30,888 bases of DNA from a virus: positions 1-30,888 of IMG/VR virus record IMGVR_UViG_3300044568_000266; one strand, 5' to 3'. Below, in pieces: positions 1 to 7,783 of this stretch (the stretch's first letter is position 1; every line of letters starts with the position of its first letter). The notes under the pieces are model-generated. The model searched no databases and was not told the origin of the DNA. It saw nothing but the letters and a program-made list of their open reading frames with translations. The position numbers were made by a program, and so were the translations under genes.

Positions 1-20
1 AACTTGAGTATTATGTTTTT

Positions 21-26
21 GGAGAG
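21..26 (+). promoter_or_regulatory. Shine-Dalgarno site for the first gene
   Basis: GGAGAG lies five bases before the ATG at 32. It supports this ATG as the true start, so the first gene is complete inside the window. Bases 1-20 are too short to assign; they are probably the end of an upstream spacer or gene. Confidence 0.7.
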
Positions 27-31
27 CCAAT

Positions 32-577
32 ATGATTTCAAAACCACACCCCGCATTTGGTTATGTCATTTTTAGAACATATATGTTAGCTGGAGAAACG
101 CTTAATGATGACCTTATGACAAATAACGTTATGGTTGTCTCACAACAAACTACTCCTACTGATCACGGCAAATCAGGTAATACAGGAAAGCAATATATTT
201 TTTATATATTAAGTGGTAAACATGAGTATAAAAATAAAGAAACTGGAGAAACACACACGTTTAGTCGTGGGTATTGTTCTTTAGAACAAGGATTACCAGT
301 TGGGTCTTACGACGCTAAGTTTTTGGAATCTGGCGATTTTTTATGCTTTAATACCTACGCAGCAAATAAAGATAAACTTTTACCTCCGCTAGAAGTTTTT
401 AAATTAGAAGCTGGTAAGTCAACTACGCTACCTAAAGGTATTAAATTATTTCTTGCGGAAGGGTTACTAACTGTTGACAACACAACTGTACCAAGCATGA
501 AGCAGATTAAAGTAGTTAATGAAGATAAAATTGCCACGGCTGTTAGCGATTGCTATGGACTTATTTTTAAAAACTAA
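32..577 (+). CDS. Cupin-like hypothetical protein, first gene of oxygenase/desaturase cassette
   Basis: This 181-residue protein has no signal peptide or membrane segment. I do not recognise the family with certainty. Its pattern is that of a beta-barrel of the cupin type: residues about 55-110 alternate short beta strands with glycine turns (YIFYILSGKHEYKNKETGE, then FLESGDFLCFN). A second similar stretch follows at about 125-178 (LEAGKSTTLPKGIKLFLAEG), so it could be a two-barrel or one long-barrel protein. No clear metal-binding histidine set is conserved enough to call it an enzyme. A good Shine-Dalgarno supports the start. Its 3' end overlaps the next oxygenase-like gene, and it shares that cassette's low GC. 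An enzyme partner, sugar-binding or purely structural role are all possible; function is unknown. Confidence 0.6.
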   Translation: MISKPHPAFGYVIFRTYMLAGETLNDDLMTNNVMVVSQQTTPTDHGKSGNTGKQYIFYILSGKHEYKNKETGETHTFSRGYCSLEQGLPVGSYDAKFLESGDFLCFNTYAANKDKLLPPLEVFKLEAGKSTTLPKGIKLFLAEGLLTVDNTTVPSMKQIKVVNEDKIATAVSDCYGLIFKN

Positions 578-1103
578 TAAGCGTTTTGAGTTAGATAAAA
601 TTCTATTTAATTTAAATCCGTCTGACGTTATAGAAGAATACAAAATTCCTCAGAAATATGGTTTGGCGCTAAAAAAGAAACAAGACTTTATATCAGTGCC
701 TAATATATTGTATAAAGTTGAAGAGCGTATTAAAGAAATAGTGTATGAACAGTTGCCTAGTAGTTTGCTTGCTGTAGAGAACCCTACCGTTAAATTATTA
801 ACGGTAACCCCGACAAGTAGTAATGAGTCTACGATGTTAGCACCGCATGTTGATATAGGCAGAAAGTGCTGTTTAAACATCTACATCAATACTCATGCAG
901 AACGTACTATTTATTATGAGTACAAAGCTGGGAAGGTGGAAGAGGTATCAAGTTTTATTGCGAGTGATGGAGAATGTTGGTTAATAGATGTATCAAAGCC
1001 ACATGCTGTTTTGCTATCCCCACCTCATATTAGAAAGGCGGTTACTGTTTCTTTTGTATCTACCCCATACGAAGAAGTAGTTAAACATTTTTACAATGGA
1101 TAA
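555..1103 (+). CDS. 2OG-Fe(II) oxygenase-like protein (first of four)
   Basis: This 182-residue protein, counted from the ATG at 555, looks like a small soluble 2-oxoglutarate/Fe(II)-dependent dioxygenase. The expected metal and co-substrate residues are in order and well spaced: H98-x-D100 (APHVD), a distal H150 (SKPHAV) and R160 ten residues later, which would bind the 2OG carboxylate. The strands between them (CCLNIYINT, RTIYYEY, KAVTVSF) fit the double-stranded beta-helix fold. The substrate cannot be read from sequence. A longer reading starts at the ATG at 519. I prefer 555 because 519 would overlap the upstream gene by 59 bases, but neither start has a strong ribosome site. The gene overlaps the desaturase downstream by 8 bases. 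Confidence 0.68.
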   Translation: MDLFLKTNKRFELDKILFNLNPSDVIEEYKIPQKYGLALKKKQDFISVPNILYKVEERIKEIVYEQLPSSLLAVENPTVKLLTVTPTSSNESTMLAPHVDIGRKCCLNIYINTHAERTIYYEYKAGKVEEVSSFIASDGECWLIDVSKPHAVLLSPPHIRKAVTVSFVSTPYEEVVKHFYNG

Positions 1104-1818
1104 AAATTTATTTGTTATAACCCCTAACTGGCAAACTATTATAAATATTGTTGCGCTATTGTTTTCAGCACATGGGGTTTACATGCTATCCAGCGGGGAG
1201 TCATTATGGTGGATAAGTTTGTCGTTTATTGTGTACTCTGTATTTAATATATCTGTAACTGCCGGGTTTCATCAGTTATTTACACATAGGTCTTATTCAT
1301 GCAATAAATTTTGGGAGTACTTGTTTACGATATGTGGAACATTAGCATTTCAAGGGAGTTCAATATCTTGGGTGCATTTACATTACGTACACCACAATAC
1401 TTCTGATACGGCGGAAGACCCACATGTAAGAAGTTTATGGTTTTTTATATTTAAGAAATACAACAGCGTTATTGTTAAGCCTAGTAAGAATGTAATGACG
1501 CTGTTAAAAGACCCCGTGCATAAAGCGTTGCATACGTATGGTGGATTGTTATGTGTTTTATTTAGCGTTGTACTATATTTAATAGACTATAGGCTGTTTG
1601 TTTTTGGATACATGTTGCCGGTGGCGTATTTTTATTTAGCTGTATCTTGCCATCAAATATTTACCCATATTGGTAATAAACCTGTAGACGTACCGTTTTT
1701 TATATTACTGTTTCCTTGGGCTGACTGGAACCATGTTAAGCATCATGAGCGCCCGTCGGATATAAAAGATGGCGGATGGTGTCTAAGTTATGAATTTATT
1801 AAACTGATAAAAAAATGA
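1096..1818 (+). CDS. Membrane fatty-acid desaturase (acyl delta-9 type)
   Basis: This 240-residue integral membrane protein carries the complete three-box histidine signature of the acyl desaturase family: HQLFTH at 59-64, HYVHH at 96-100 and HVKHH at 213-217. A further histidine-bearing segment (CHQIFTHIG, about 185-193) sits where stearoyl-CoA desaturases have their extra iron ligand. Hydrophobic spans at about 15-33, 38-57, 74-91, 147-165 and 167-188 fit a bilayer enzyme. The family uses a di-iron centre and O2 to insert a cis double bond into a saturated acyl chain. It is short beside typical bacterial members of about 270-320 residues, but no motif is missing. Being carried by a phage and coupled on both sides to oxygenase genes (8- and 4-base overlaps) suggests altering host membrane lipids during infection; that role is inference. 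Confidence 0.9.
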   Translation: MDKNLFVITPNWQTIINIVALLFSAHGVYMLSSGESLWWISLSFIVYSVFNISVTAGFHQLFTHRSYSCNKFWEYLFTICGTLAFQGSSISWVHLHYVHHNTSDTAEDPHVRSLWFFIFKKYNSVIVKPSKNVMTLLKDPVHKALHTYGGLLCVLFSVVLYLIDYRLFVFGYMLPVAYFYLAVSCHQIFTHIGNKPVDVPFFILLFPWADWNHVKHHERPSDIKDGGWCLSYEFIKLIKK

Positions 1819-2402
1819 ATGAGTTATTAGAAAAACATGGCGCGTTACATGTAACAAAGTTAATGCAACCAGATTTTTATAAGTTTTTTACACATGTGTT
1901 GATGCGTCAAGCAGATTTAAACCCTCGTGGAGACGCTCAAATACCAAACGCTAAATCTATTCTTGATCACGAATATATGTTTGAGACGTTGCATGAATTA
2001 TATTGGCATGTAATAGAGAGCGTAGTAGGCGAAGAATTAATACCAACTTATGCGTATGCAAGGCTTTATAGTAATGGCGACGTTCTAGAAAAACACACAG
2101 ACCGTCCTGCATGTGAAGTTAGTGTAACTATACAACTTGGAAGATCACATCATTATGCTTGGCCTATCTATATGGGCGGTATGCGTTTTGATATGGCAGA
2201 AGGTGACGGAGTTATTTATAAAGGTTGCGACATAGAGCATTGGCGAGACAAGTGCGACGGTCCTGATGGCTATTATTCAGGGCAAGTGTTTTTACATTAT
2301 GTACGTAAGAATGGACCTTATGCTTCTGAAGCTGGGGACTCCACAATTCGTGATGTGTTTTCTTACATAAAAAATAGAACAGAGTTAATGGGGAATAAGT
2401 GA
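1815..2402 (+). CDS. 2OG-Fe(II) oxygenase-like protein (second of four)
   Basis: This 195-residue soluble protein has a 2OG-Fe(II) oxygenase pattern. The stretch YARLYSNGDVLEKHTDRP gives H94-x-D96, followed by the strand EVSVTIQLG and a distal histidine at 142 (DIEHWR). No arginine or lysine sits at the usual position 9-11 residues after H142. R144 or residues of the later strand SGQVFLHYV may serve the co-substrate instead, so the 2OG pocket may differ from that of the neighbours. Similar small oxygenases are frequent in aquatic phages. The ATG lies inside the ATGA overlap with the desaturase stop, so translation is probably coupled. The substrate is unknown. Confidence 0.72.
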   Translation: MNELLEKHGALHVTKLMQPDFYKFFTHVLMRQADLNPRGDAQIPNAKSILDHEYMFETLHELYWHVIESVVGEELIPTYAYARLYSNGDVLEKHTDRPACEVSVTIQLGRSHHYAWPIYMGGMRFDMAEGDGVIYKGCDIEHWRDKCDGPDGYYSGQVFLHYVRKNGPYASEAGDSTIRDVFSYIKNRTELMGNK

Positions 2403-2887
2403 TTGTAATTATTGATGATGTTCTACCTGAAGATAAAAGGATAGGGGTTAAAGATTACTTTTCTTCTTCTCCAAAAGTTAGAACAAATCATTGGCATAGC
2501 GGTACATTTAATAATTTTTTAACTGATAATTCCCCATTAAGTGATTTAGTAAAGTACGCAGCTAGGTTTATAGATATACGAAATATGGTTGGTTGTGAAT
2601 ATTGGGGGCATTATCAATCAAAACCTAATTGGCACATTGATATAGATGAAAAATTGCAAATAAAAACAGGTGAGATTAGTTTGCCTTTATGTGTAATTGT
2701 TTATTATCCAATAATTGAAAATCTAGTAAGCGGTAACTTTGTAACAGAAACAGAAATTATTGTACCTAAAACTAACAGGATGCTTATTATGTCTCCGGGT
2801 ATACGTCACATGGTTGAAGATTATAGTGGGGTTCGTATGTCAGTAGCTGTGAATATATGGGATTACGTTCTAGAGGAATTTAAATGA
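2399..2887 (+). CDS. 2OG-Fe(II) oxygenase-like protein (third of four), GTG start
   Basis: This 162-residue protein starts with GTG inside a GTGA overlap with the previous stop. Its fold pattern and residues match a minimal 2OG-Fe(II) oxygenase: H79-x-D81 (NWHIDID), a distal H137 (GIRHMV) and R146 nine residues later (SGVRMSVAVNIW). The strand LPLCVIVYYP lies between them. It is close to the smallest size at which the double-stranded beta-helix can be complete. It ends in an ATGA overlap with the next oxygenase, placing four translational couplings in a row. It is the last gene of the AT-rich part of the cassette. Confidence 0.66.
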   Translation: MIVIIDDVLPEDKRIGVKDYFSSSPKVRTNHWHSGTFNNFLTDNSPLSDLVKYAARFIDIRNMVGCEYWGHYQSKPNWHIDIDEKLQIKTGEISLPLCVIVYYPIIENLVSGNFVTETEIIVPKTNRMLIMSPGIRHMVEDYSGVRMSVAVNIWDYVLEEFK

Positions 2888-3486
2888 TTTATCCAATCCC
2901 ACCAAGAAATTTTAACGGCAAAGACAGCCTTGCGTTTTGGGAAGGGTTTCTTACGCCGGAGGATATTAATTTAATCCTAGCCCAACCAGAGTGGCTGAAG
3001 CTGCAAGAGGGCTGCGTTGGTGGAAGCAGTAATACTTCTGTGGTCGATACTACTATTCGCGCCAGTCAAGTATCATGGATTGGCGCTAAACCAGAACTAC
3101 AGCCAATATGGGAAAAATTTTCTGTTGCTGTTGCGGAAGTAAATAGTCGGTTTTTTCATTTTGATTTGACTGGGTTCCATGAGCCGATGCAGCTTGGACT
3201 ATATACCGAACAGCAACAAGGACACTATGATTGGCATACAGATGCAGCGCCTTCGGATAAAAGTGTTCCTAGAAAACTATCATTGGCGATGCTGTTATCT
3301 GATCCGTCTGAGTTTGAAGGTGGCGAATTTCAAGTTAAAACAAGTAATGACGATGTGCAAACATTAGAAACAAAACGAGGTCGAGCGTGGTTTTTCCCAT
3401 CTTACACCTTACATAGAGTTGCCCCAGTAACAAAAGGTGTGCGTCGCTCGTTAGTATTATGGGTAGGTGGCCCACAGTTTAGATGA
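2884..3486 (+). CDS. 2OG-Fe(II) oxygenase, prolyl-4-hydroxylase/PKHD-like (fourth of four)
   Basis: This is the clearest oxygenase of the set, 200 residues long. The motif HYDWHTD gives H118-x-D120, the strand RKLSLAMLLSD is followed by the acidic turn FEGGEFQ, and the distal H177 (YTLHRV) is followed by R187/R188 (GVRRSLVLWV). This is the layout of the prolyl 4-hydroxylase-like 2OG-Fe(II) family (PiuC/PKHD-type), which is often seen in T4-like and marine phages. Such enzymes couple decarboxylation of 2-oxoglutarate to hydroxylation of a substrate that cannot be inferred here. Its base composition is noticeably higher in GC than the five genes before it and matches the structural genes, so it may be an older resident of this genome. 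Confidence 0.88.
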   Translation: MIYPIPPRNFNGKDSLAFWEGFLTPEDINLILAQPEWLKLQEGCVGGSSNTSVVDTTIRASQVSWIGAKPELQPIWEKFSVAVAEVNSRFFHFDLTGFHEPMQLGLYTEQQQGHYDWHTDAAPSDKSVPRKLSLAMLLSDPSEFEGGEFQVKTSNDDVQTLETKRGRAWFFPSYTLHRVAPVTKGVRRSLVLWVGGPQFR

Positions 3487-3498
3487 GAAAGATGAATC

Positions 3499-4119
3499 AT
3501 GATCGACCCGATGACAATAGGGTTAGCTATACAGGGCGTAAAGCTCGTAGTTAACGCAGTTAAATCTGCTGCCGATGAAGCACGAGAAGCTGTAGATGCA
3601 ATTAATGAGTGCGTTGACTCAGGGAAAAAGTTAGGCGATTCACTTTCACCAGTGAAAAAGTTTTTCAGAGCAGCAAGTAAGTACGAAGAAAACAGATCAC
3701 AGTTAGAAGACGCAAAGAAAGCGCAAGACGAAGCAATAGCAAATGGTGAGCCAGTAGTAGACCCAATCACAGACGCTGAGTACGTGATGGATATGATGGC
3801 AGCGGATAGGGAAATCAAGCAGTATTACGACCAGATCAAGCACATCATGATCTATCACTTTGACGAGTCTGGTATGTGGGACGAGTTCTGGACAAGATTA
3901 AGTAAGCTACGTAAAGAGCGTGAAACAAAGGCAGAAGACGCAAGACGTGCAGCAACAGAAGCAAGACTAGCAATAGCAGCAGAAAAGATGCGTAAGAAAC
4001 GCAAGCTACAAAAAACCCTCAACATAATATATAACTGTTTTGGTGGTTTTGTGATTACGCTAATCATCGCAGGGTTTGCATGGTTTATTAAGTGGATGTT
4101 TGATCAGGGGGCGCAATGA
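3499..4119 (+). CDS. Charged helical protein with C-terminal membrane anchor, lysis region
   Basis: I do not recognise a named family for this 206-residue protein. Residues 1-25 form a hydrophobic/amphipathic helix. Residues 25-170 are rich in Ala, Lys, Glu and Asp and probably coiled-coil (a strongly basic stretch AAEKMRKKRKLQK precedes the membrane). A single transmembrane helix follows at about 178-198 (GGFVITLIIAGFAWFIKWMF). It overlaps the next small membrane gene by four bases and lies three genes ahead of the endolysin, so a role in the lysis region (holin accessory or spanin-like) is reasonable. A virion role is also possible. No cysteine or lipobox supports a spanin call. Confidence 0.6.
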   Translation: MIDPMTIGLAIQGVKLVVNAVKSAADEAREAVDAINECVDSGKKLGDSLSPVKKFFRAASKYEENRSQLEDAKKAQDEAIANGEPVVDPITDAEYVMDMMAADREIKQYYDQIKHIMIYHFDESGMWDEFWTRLSKLRKERETKAEDARRAATEARLAIAAEKMRKKRKLQKTLNIIYNCFGGFVITLIIAGFAWFIKWMFDQGAQ

Positions 4120-4382
4120 ACTTTAAGATGGAAGACATAGCTAAGATTCTTTTGCCAATGCTGGTGTCGGCAATCATCTGGTTGTTAAACTCAGTCGGTT
4201 CTTTTAATGAGCGCCTAGTAAAGATAGAAGGGCAGATGCCAGCACTTATTACGCCACAAGGTGTGCCAACAGACTCACCACTATCTGCCGAGCAAAGACA
4301 TAAACTTAAAGAAGCAATTTATAACGACATCCACGACCTACAGGTCAGAATAAAACTTATGGAAGAAAGAGGTAAAAAATAA
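4116..4382 (+). CDS. Small membrane protein, possible holin/spanin accessory
   Basis: This 88-residue protein has one N-terminal transmembrane helix (about 9-27, ILLPMLVSAIIWLLNSVG) followed by a soluble, helical, charged tail that could form a coiled coil. The layout fits an inner-membrane spanin or a holin-modulating protein. It is coupled on both sides: ATGA overlap with the gene before, and a one-base stop/start overlap (TAATG) with the holin after it. Size, topology and position support a lysis role, but no family motif fixes it. Confidence 0.6.
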   Translation: MNFKMEDIAKILLPMLVSAIIWLLNSVGSFNERLVKIEGQMPALITPQGVPTDSPLSAEQRHKLKEAIYNDIHDLQVRIKLMEERGKK

Positions 4383-4882
4383 TGCTACCACTACTAGCCC
4401 CTATATTGACCCAGCTCGCCGGAGCTGGCATGCAGAAAGTTGTTGATGCTGTATTAGACAAAGGTACTGCGGCTGTTGAAGAGAAGCTCGGCATTACTTT
4501 GACTCCTGACGCTGACGGCAAGCTATCAGACGAGAAGCTATCATCCCTCAAAGAAGCTGCCATGAAGCACGAAGAGTTTATGTTTGAGCAGGAAGTCAAA
4601 GACCGTGGTGATGCAAGAGCCATGCACTTAGCTATAGCCACAAATGCAAACGTACACTGGCTTGAGAAGTTAGTAATGCCTATCTTAGCGTTGGGTATTG
4701 TTATGGTAGCGTTTTTGCTAGTTGGTATTTTGATGTTTGTGAACATCCCAGACAGCCAAGAGAACATAGTTATCTACGCATTGGGCTTCCTTACAAGTGC
4801 TGCTACTCAGGTGATCAGTTTTTATTTTGGTAGCTCACAAGGCAGCAAAGATAAATCAGACGCACTGGCGCTTAAAAAATGA
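4382..4882 (+). CDS. Holin, 3TM/gene-transfer-agent type
   Basis: This 166-residue protein resembles the phage and gene-transfer-agent '3TM' holin family (PF11351-like). It has an amphipathic N-terminal helix, a charged middle (about 40-85), and two strong transmembrane helices at about 98-120 and 128-150. The family-typical ending SFYFGSSQGSKDK follows. Holins of this kind accumulate in the inner membrane and open it at a set time, releasing the endolysin to the peptidoglycan. It directly precedes the peptidase gene with a four-base overlap, the usual holin-endolysin pair. Confidence 0.78.
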   Translation: MLPLLAPILTQLAGAGMQKVVDAVLDKGTAAVEEKLGITLTPDADGKLSDEKLSSLKEAAMKHEEFMFEQEVKDRGDARAMHLAIATNANVHWLEKLVMPILALGIVMVAFLLVGILMFVNIPDSQENIVIYALGFLTSAATQVISFYFGSSQGSKDKSDALALKK

Positions 4883-5325
4883 ACCTATCTCCAAACTTCA
4901 CCCTAGAAGAGATGACCGTTAGCGAGACAGCGGCACGGCACGGTATCGACAATATGCCTGACAATGATGCGCTGATGAACTTGCGTCGTCTTGCTTTGTT
5001 CTTAGAAGAAGTGCGTACTGTCTTAGGGGTGCCACTTCGCATAAATTCTGCGTTCCGCAGTGTGGAAGCGAACCGCCTAGTGGGAGGAAAATCAACCTCA
5101 CAACATTGCCGTGGGGTTGCAGCCGATATTAGAGTAAAAGGCATGACACCTGATCAAGTTGTCAGAGCGATAATAAAAGCTGGACTACCCTACGACCAAG
5201 TAATTCGTGAATTTGATAGCTGGACACACGTCAGTATTTCTAATACAAAAGACGAAAAGCCCCGTAAAATGGCGTTAATTATTGATAAAAACGGTACACG
5301 CCCGTTCCCTAAATCCGAGGCTTAA
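4879..5325 (+). CDS. Endolysin, M15-family peptidase
   Basis: This 148-residue protein has the zinc-peptidase layout of family M15 (Peptidase_M15_3/VanY-like). INSAFRS is followed by SQHCRGVAADI, supplying H76 and D83, and by SWTHVSI, supplying H117. These are the SxHxxGxAxD and WxH signatures. Members cut peptide cross-links in peptidoglycan (L-Ala-D-Glu or D-Ala-type bonds). There is no signal peptide, so export depends on the holin encoded immediately upstream (four-base overlap). The size is that of a single-domain phage endolysin without a cell-wall-binding domain, as is common in phages of Gram-negative hosts. Confidence 0.9.
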   Translation: MNLSPNFTLEEMTVSETAARHGIDNMPDNDALMNLRRLALFLEEVRTVLGVPLRINSAFRSVEANRLVGGKSTSQHCRGVAADIRVKGMTPDQVVRAIIKAGLPYDQVIREFDSWTHVSISNTKDEKPRKMALIIDKNGTRPFPKSEA

Positions 5326-5327
5326 AT

Positions 5328-7466
5328 ATGCCATTACAACAGCTACAGTTTCGTCCGGGTATAAACAGAGAGGGAACCACACTTGCTAACGAGGGCGGTT
5401 GGTATGACTGCGACAAGGTGCGGTTTCGTTCTGGCTTTCCGGAAAAAATTGGCGGCTGGTCTGCCCTATCCTATAACACTTTTCAAGGTGTATGCCGCTC
5501 TCTTTGGAACTGGGTAACACTAAAACAGTCTAACCTTTTAGGCGTTGGTACAAATTTAAAGTTTTATATAGAGAGTGGTGGTGCGTACTACGACATTACC
5601 CCCATTCGACTTAGCACGACTAATACTACTACGTTTGCTGCAACGAACGGATCAACAACTATTACTGTAACTGATACCACAACATCTAATTTACAGACGG
5701 GGGATTTTGTTACTTTTTCTGGGGCGGTTAGTCTTGGTGGGGTAATAACAGCGGCTATTCTTAATTCAGAGTTTCAAATCCAGTCCATCCTTTCAGGCAC
5801 CTCGTACACCATAACTTCTTCTGTTGCAGCTAATGCTTCTGACGTTGGGAATGGCGGGGCTAATACCGATGCTGCTTATCAGATTAGTGTTGGCCCTTCT
5901 ATTAATACAGTTGGTACTGGGTGGGGCATATCCCCGTGGGGGGGTTTTATTCCCGGTTCTACGTCGTCTACATTGAACGGCGCAATAAACAACTCCGTAA
6001 CAACTATCACTGTAGTAAGCACTTCCGCGTTTACAGCATCCGGAGCTATATGGATCAATGGCGAATACATAACGTATAGCGGTAAGACTGCAACCGACTT
6101 TACAGGTTGCGTTCGCGGTGCAGACGGTACAACAGCGGCATCTCAGCTTTCTGGTGCAGTAGCATCACAAGCTACAGCGTTCCCCGGCTGGGGTGAAGCC
6201 TATAATAGCTCAAGCGTTCCAATAGAGTTACGCCTCTGGAGTCAGGCGAACTTTGGCGAAGAGTTATTATTTTCACCGCGTGGCGGCGCTCTTTACTTGT
6301 GGCAACCCGGCTCTGGCATAACACCTGCATTTGGTACAAGAGGTGTTTTAGTGTCTGGCACAGATGTGCCAGCGTTTATTAATCAGATCATGGTGTCTGA
6401 CACCTCACGGATTGTTATCTGTTTTGGATGTAACGACTACGGTTCTTACGGTGCAACCCCTATAGACCCTTTACTTATTCGCTGGACAGCACAAGAAAGC
6501 TATACAAACTGGACTCCGGCAATAACAAACCAAGCAGGTAGCTATCGTCTATCTCACGGCTCTACAATTGTTGGTGCTTTGCAAACCCGTCAAGAAATTG
6601 TGGTATGGACAGATGCTGCTATTTATTCCATGCAGTACCTTGGACCACCCTACATATACGGATTTAATCTTTTGGCGGATAATATTTCTATTGCGTCGCC
6701 TAATGCTATGGCTACGGCTAACGGAGTTGTGTACTGGATGGGTGTGGACAAGTTCTACATGTACTCTGGTCGGGTTGAGACATTGCCTTGTTCGGTACGT
6801 ACGTTTGTATTCCAAGATATTAATCGTGAGCAGTTTTCGCAGTTTTTTGCTGGCACTAATGAAGGTTACTCTGAAATCTGGTGGTTCTACTGTTCCGCAA
6901 ACAGCGATGTGGTGGATCGCTACGTCATCTTTAATTACTTAGACCGTGTGTGGTATTACGGATCATTAGCACGTACTGCTTGGTTAGATTCACCGCTACG
7001 TGATTTTCCACAAGCAGCAACCACTGAAAACATTATTGTGTTCCACGAAGCAGCAGTGGACAACGGCGAGACTAATCCTCCTAGTGCTATTAGTTGCTAT
7101 GTGCAGTCCTCAGACTTTGATATTGGTGACGGGCATAACTATGGGTTTGTCTGGCGTATTGTTCCGGATATTACGTTTGATGGGTCTAACACCGCAGGTG
7201 CCACAAGTGATAAGCCGATGGTAAACTTTACTGTGCGCCCGCGCCAGAACCCCGGTTCAAACTACGGCACTGCGGATAGTCCCACGGTAACCTCTACGCA
7301 GAGCTACGCTGGGCAGACTACCTATAACGTGCAGCAGTTTACGGAAATTGTTTACACCCGCATCCGTGGTAGACAGATGGCGTTTAAGGTGGAGTCCAAC
7401 ACGGTTGGTACTCAGTGGCAGCTTGGTGTGCCGCGTATTGATACTCGTCCGGATGGCAGAAGATAA
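5328..7466 (+). CDS. Tail hub/DNA-stabilisation structural protein (P22 gp10-like)
   Basis: This 712-residue structural protein opens with LQFRPGINREGTTLANEGGW, a start shared by many podophage proteins annotated as tail or packaged-DNA stabilisation proteins. Two Thr/Ser-rich beta inserts are visible: about 98-190 (TNGSTTITVTDTTTSNLQTG) and about 215-290 (INGEYITYSG, then TGCVRGADGT). The second is a turn motif often reused in phage tail proteins. The rest (320-640) is rich in Trp, Tyr and beta strands, as in a propeller-like hub. It is the first gene after the lysis set and starts the late virion block. The structural role is solid; the exact position in the tail is inferred. Confidence 0.72.
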   Translation: MPLQQLQFRPGINREGTTLANEGGWYDCDKVRFRSGFPEKIGGWSALSYNTFQGVCRSLWNWVTLKQSNLLGVGTNLKFYIESGGAYYDITPIRLSTTNTTTFAATNGSTTITVTDTTTSNLQTGDFVTFSGAVSLGGVITAAILNSEFQIQSILSGTSYTITSSVAANASDVGNGGANTDAAYQISVGPSINTVGTGWGISPWGGFIPGSTSSTLNGAINNSVTTITVVSTSAFTASGAIWINGEYITYSGKTATDFTGCVRGADGTTAASQLSGAVASQATAFPGWGEAYNSSSVPIELRLWSQANFGEELLFSPRGGALYLWQPGSGITPAFGTRGVLVSGTDVPAFINQIMVSDTSRIVICFGCNDYGSYGATPIDPLLIRWTAQESYTNWTPAITNQAGSYRLSHGSTIVGALQTRQEIVVWTDAAIYSMQYLGPPYIYGFNLLADNISIASPNAMATANGVVYWMGVDKFYMYSGRVETLPCSVRTFVFQDINREQFSQFFAGTNEGYSEIWWFYCSANSDVVDRYVIFNYLDRVWYYGSLARTAWLDSPLRDFPQAATTENIIVFHEAAVDNGETNPPSAISCYVQSSDFDIGDGHNYGFVWRIVPDITFDGSNTAGATSDKPMVNFTVRPRQNPGSNYGTADSPTVTSTQSYAGQTTYNVQQFTEIVYTRIRGRQMAFKVESNTVGTQWQLGVPRIDTRPDGRR

Positions 7467-7468
7467 CT

Positions 7469-7783
7469 ATGTCCACAGGAACTACAAGAAATCCGTCGCT
7501 ACCACTCGCCCCCGTCGAATATGACCGGACGTATATAGATACAGTACACAATATCCTACGGCAATATTTTATCCAGCTGGATAATCCCGGCTCCAGCGCA
7601 GCATCCACTAGCCGCCCTGATGCTAATACAGTAATAGCTGCTTTGAACTTCAGTCAGGTGAACCCAATTACGGGGTTACGCGAAATAAGCTGCCCAACAC
7701 AAGTAGAGTACGCTGCGGGTAAGTTAAGAACTGGGGATATTTACTACGATACGTCTACGTATGTTCTTAAGATTACACCATAA
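7469..7783 (+). CDS. Small structural-region hypothetical protein
   Basis: This 104-residue protein has no membrane segment. Residues 15-45 (EYDRTYIDTVHNILRQYFIQLDN) form a likely helix with a pattern common in small podophage proteins beside tail genes. The C-terminus (GKLRTGDIYYDTSTYVLKI) is a beta hairpin resembling tail-fibre attachment pieces. It begins two bases after the tail-hub stop, and the GNAT gene begins on the base after its stop. It is probably a minor virion or chaperone component; function unknown. Confidence 0.6.
   Translation: MSTGTTRNPSLPLAPVEYDRTYIDTVHNILRQYFIQLDNPGSSAASTSRPDANTVIAALNFSQVNPITGLREISCPTQVEYAAGKLRTGDIYYDTSTYVLKITP

Noticed and set aside
3402-3818. Minus-strand Ser/Ala-rich ORF
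   Set aside because: It lies opposite well-supported plus-strand genes, and its composition is that expected from the complement of Ala/Glu/Lys-rich coding DNA.
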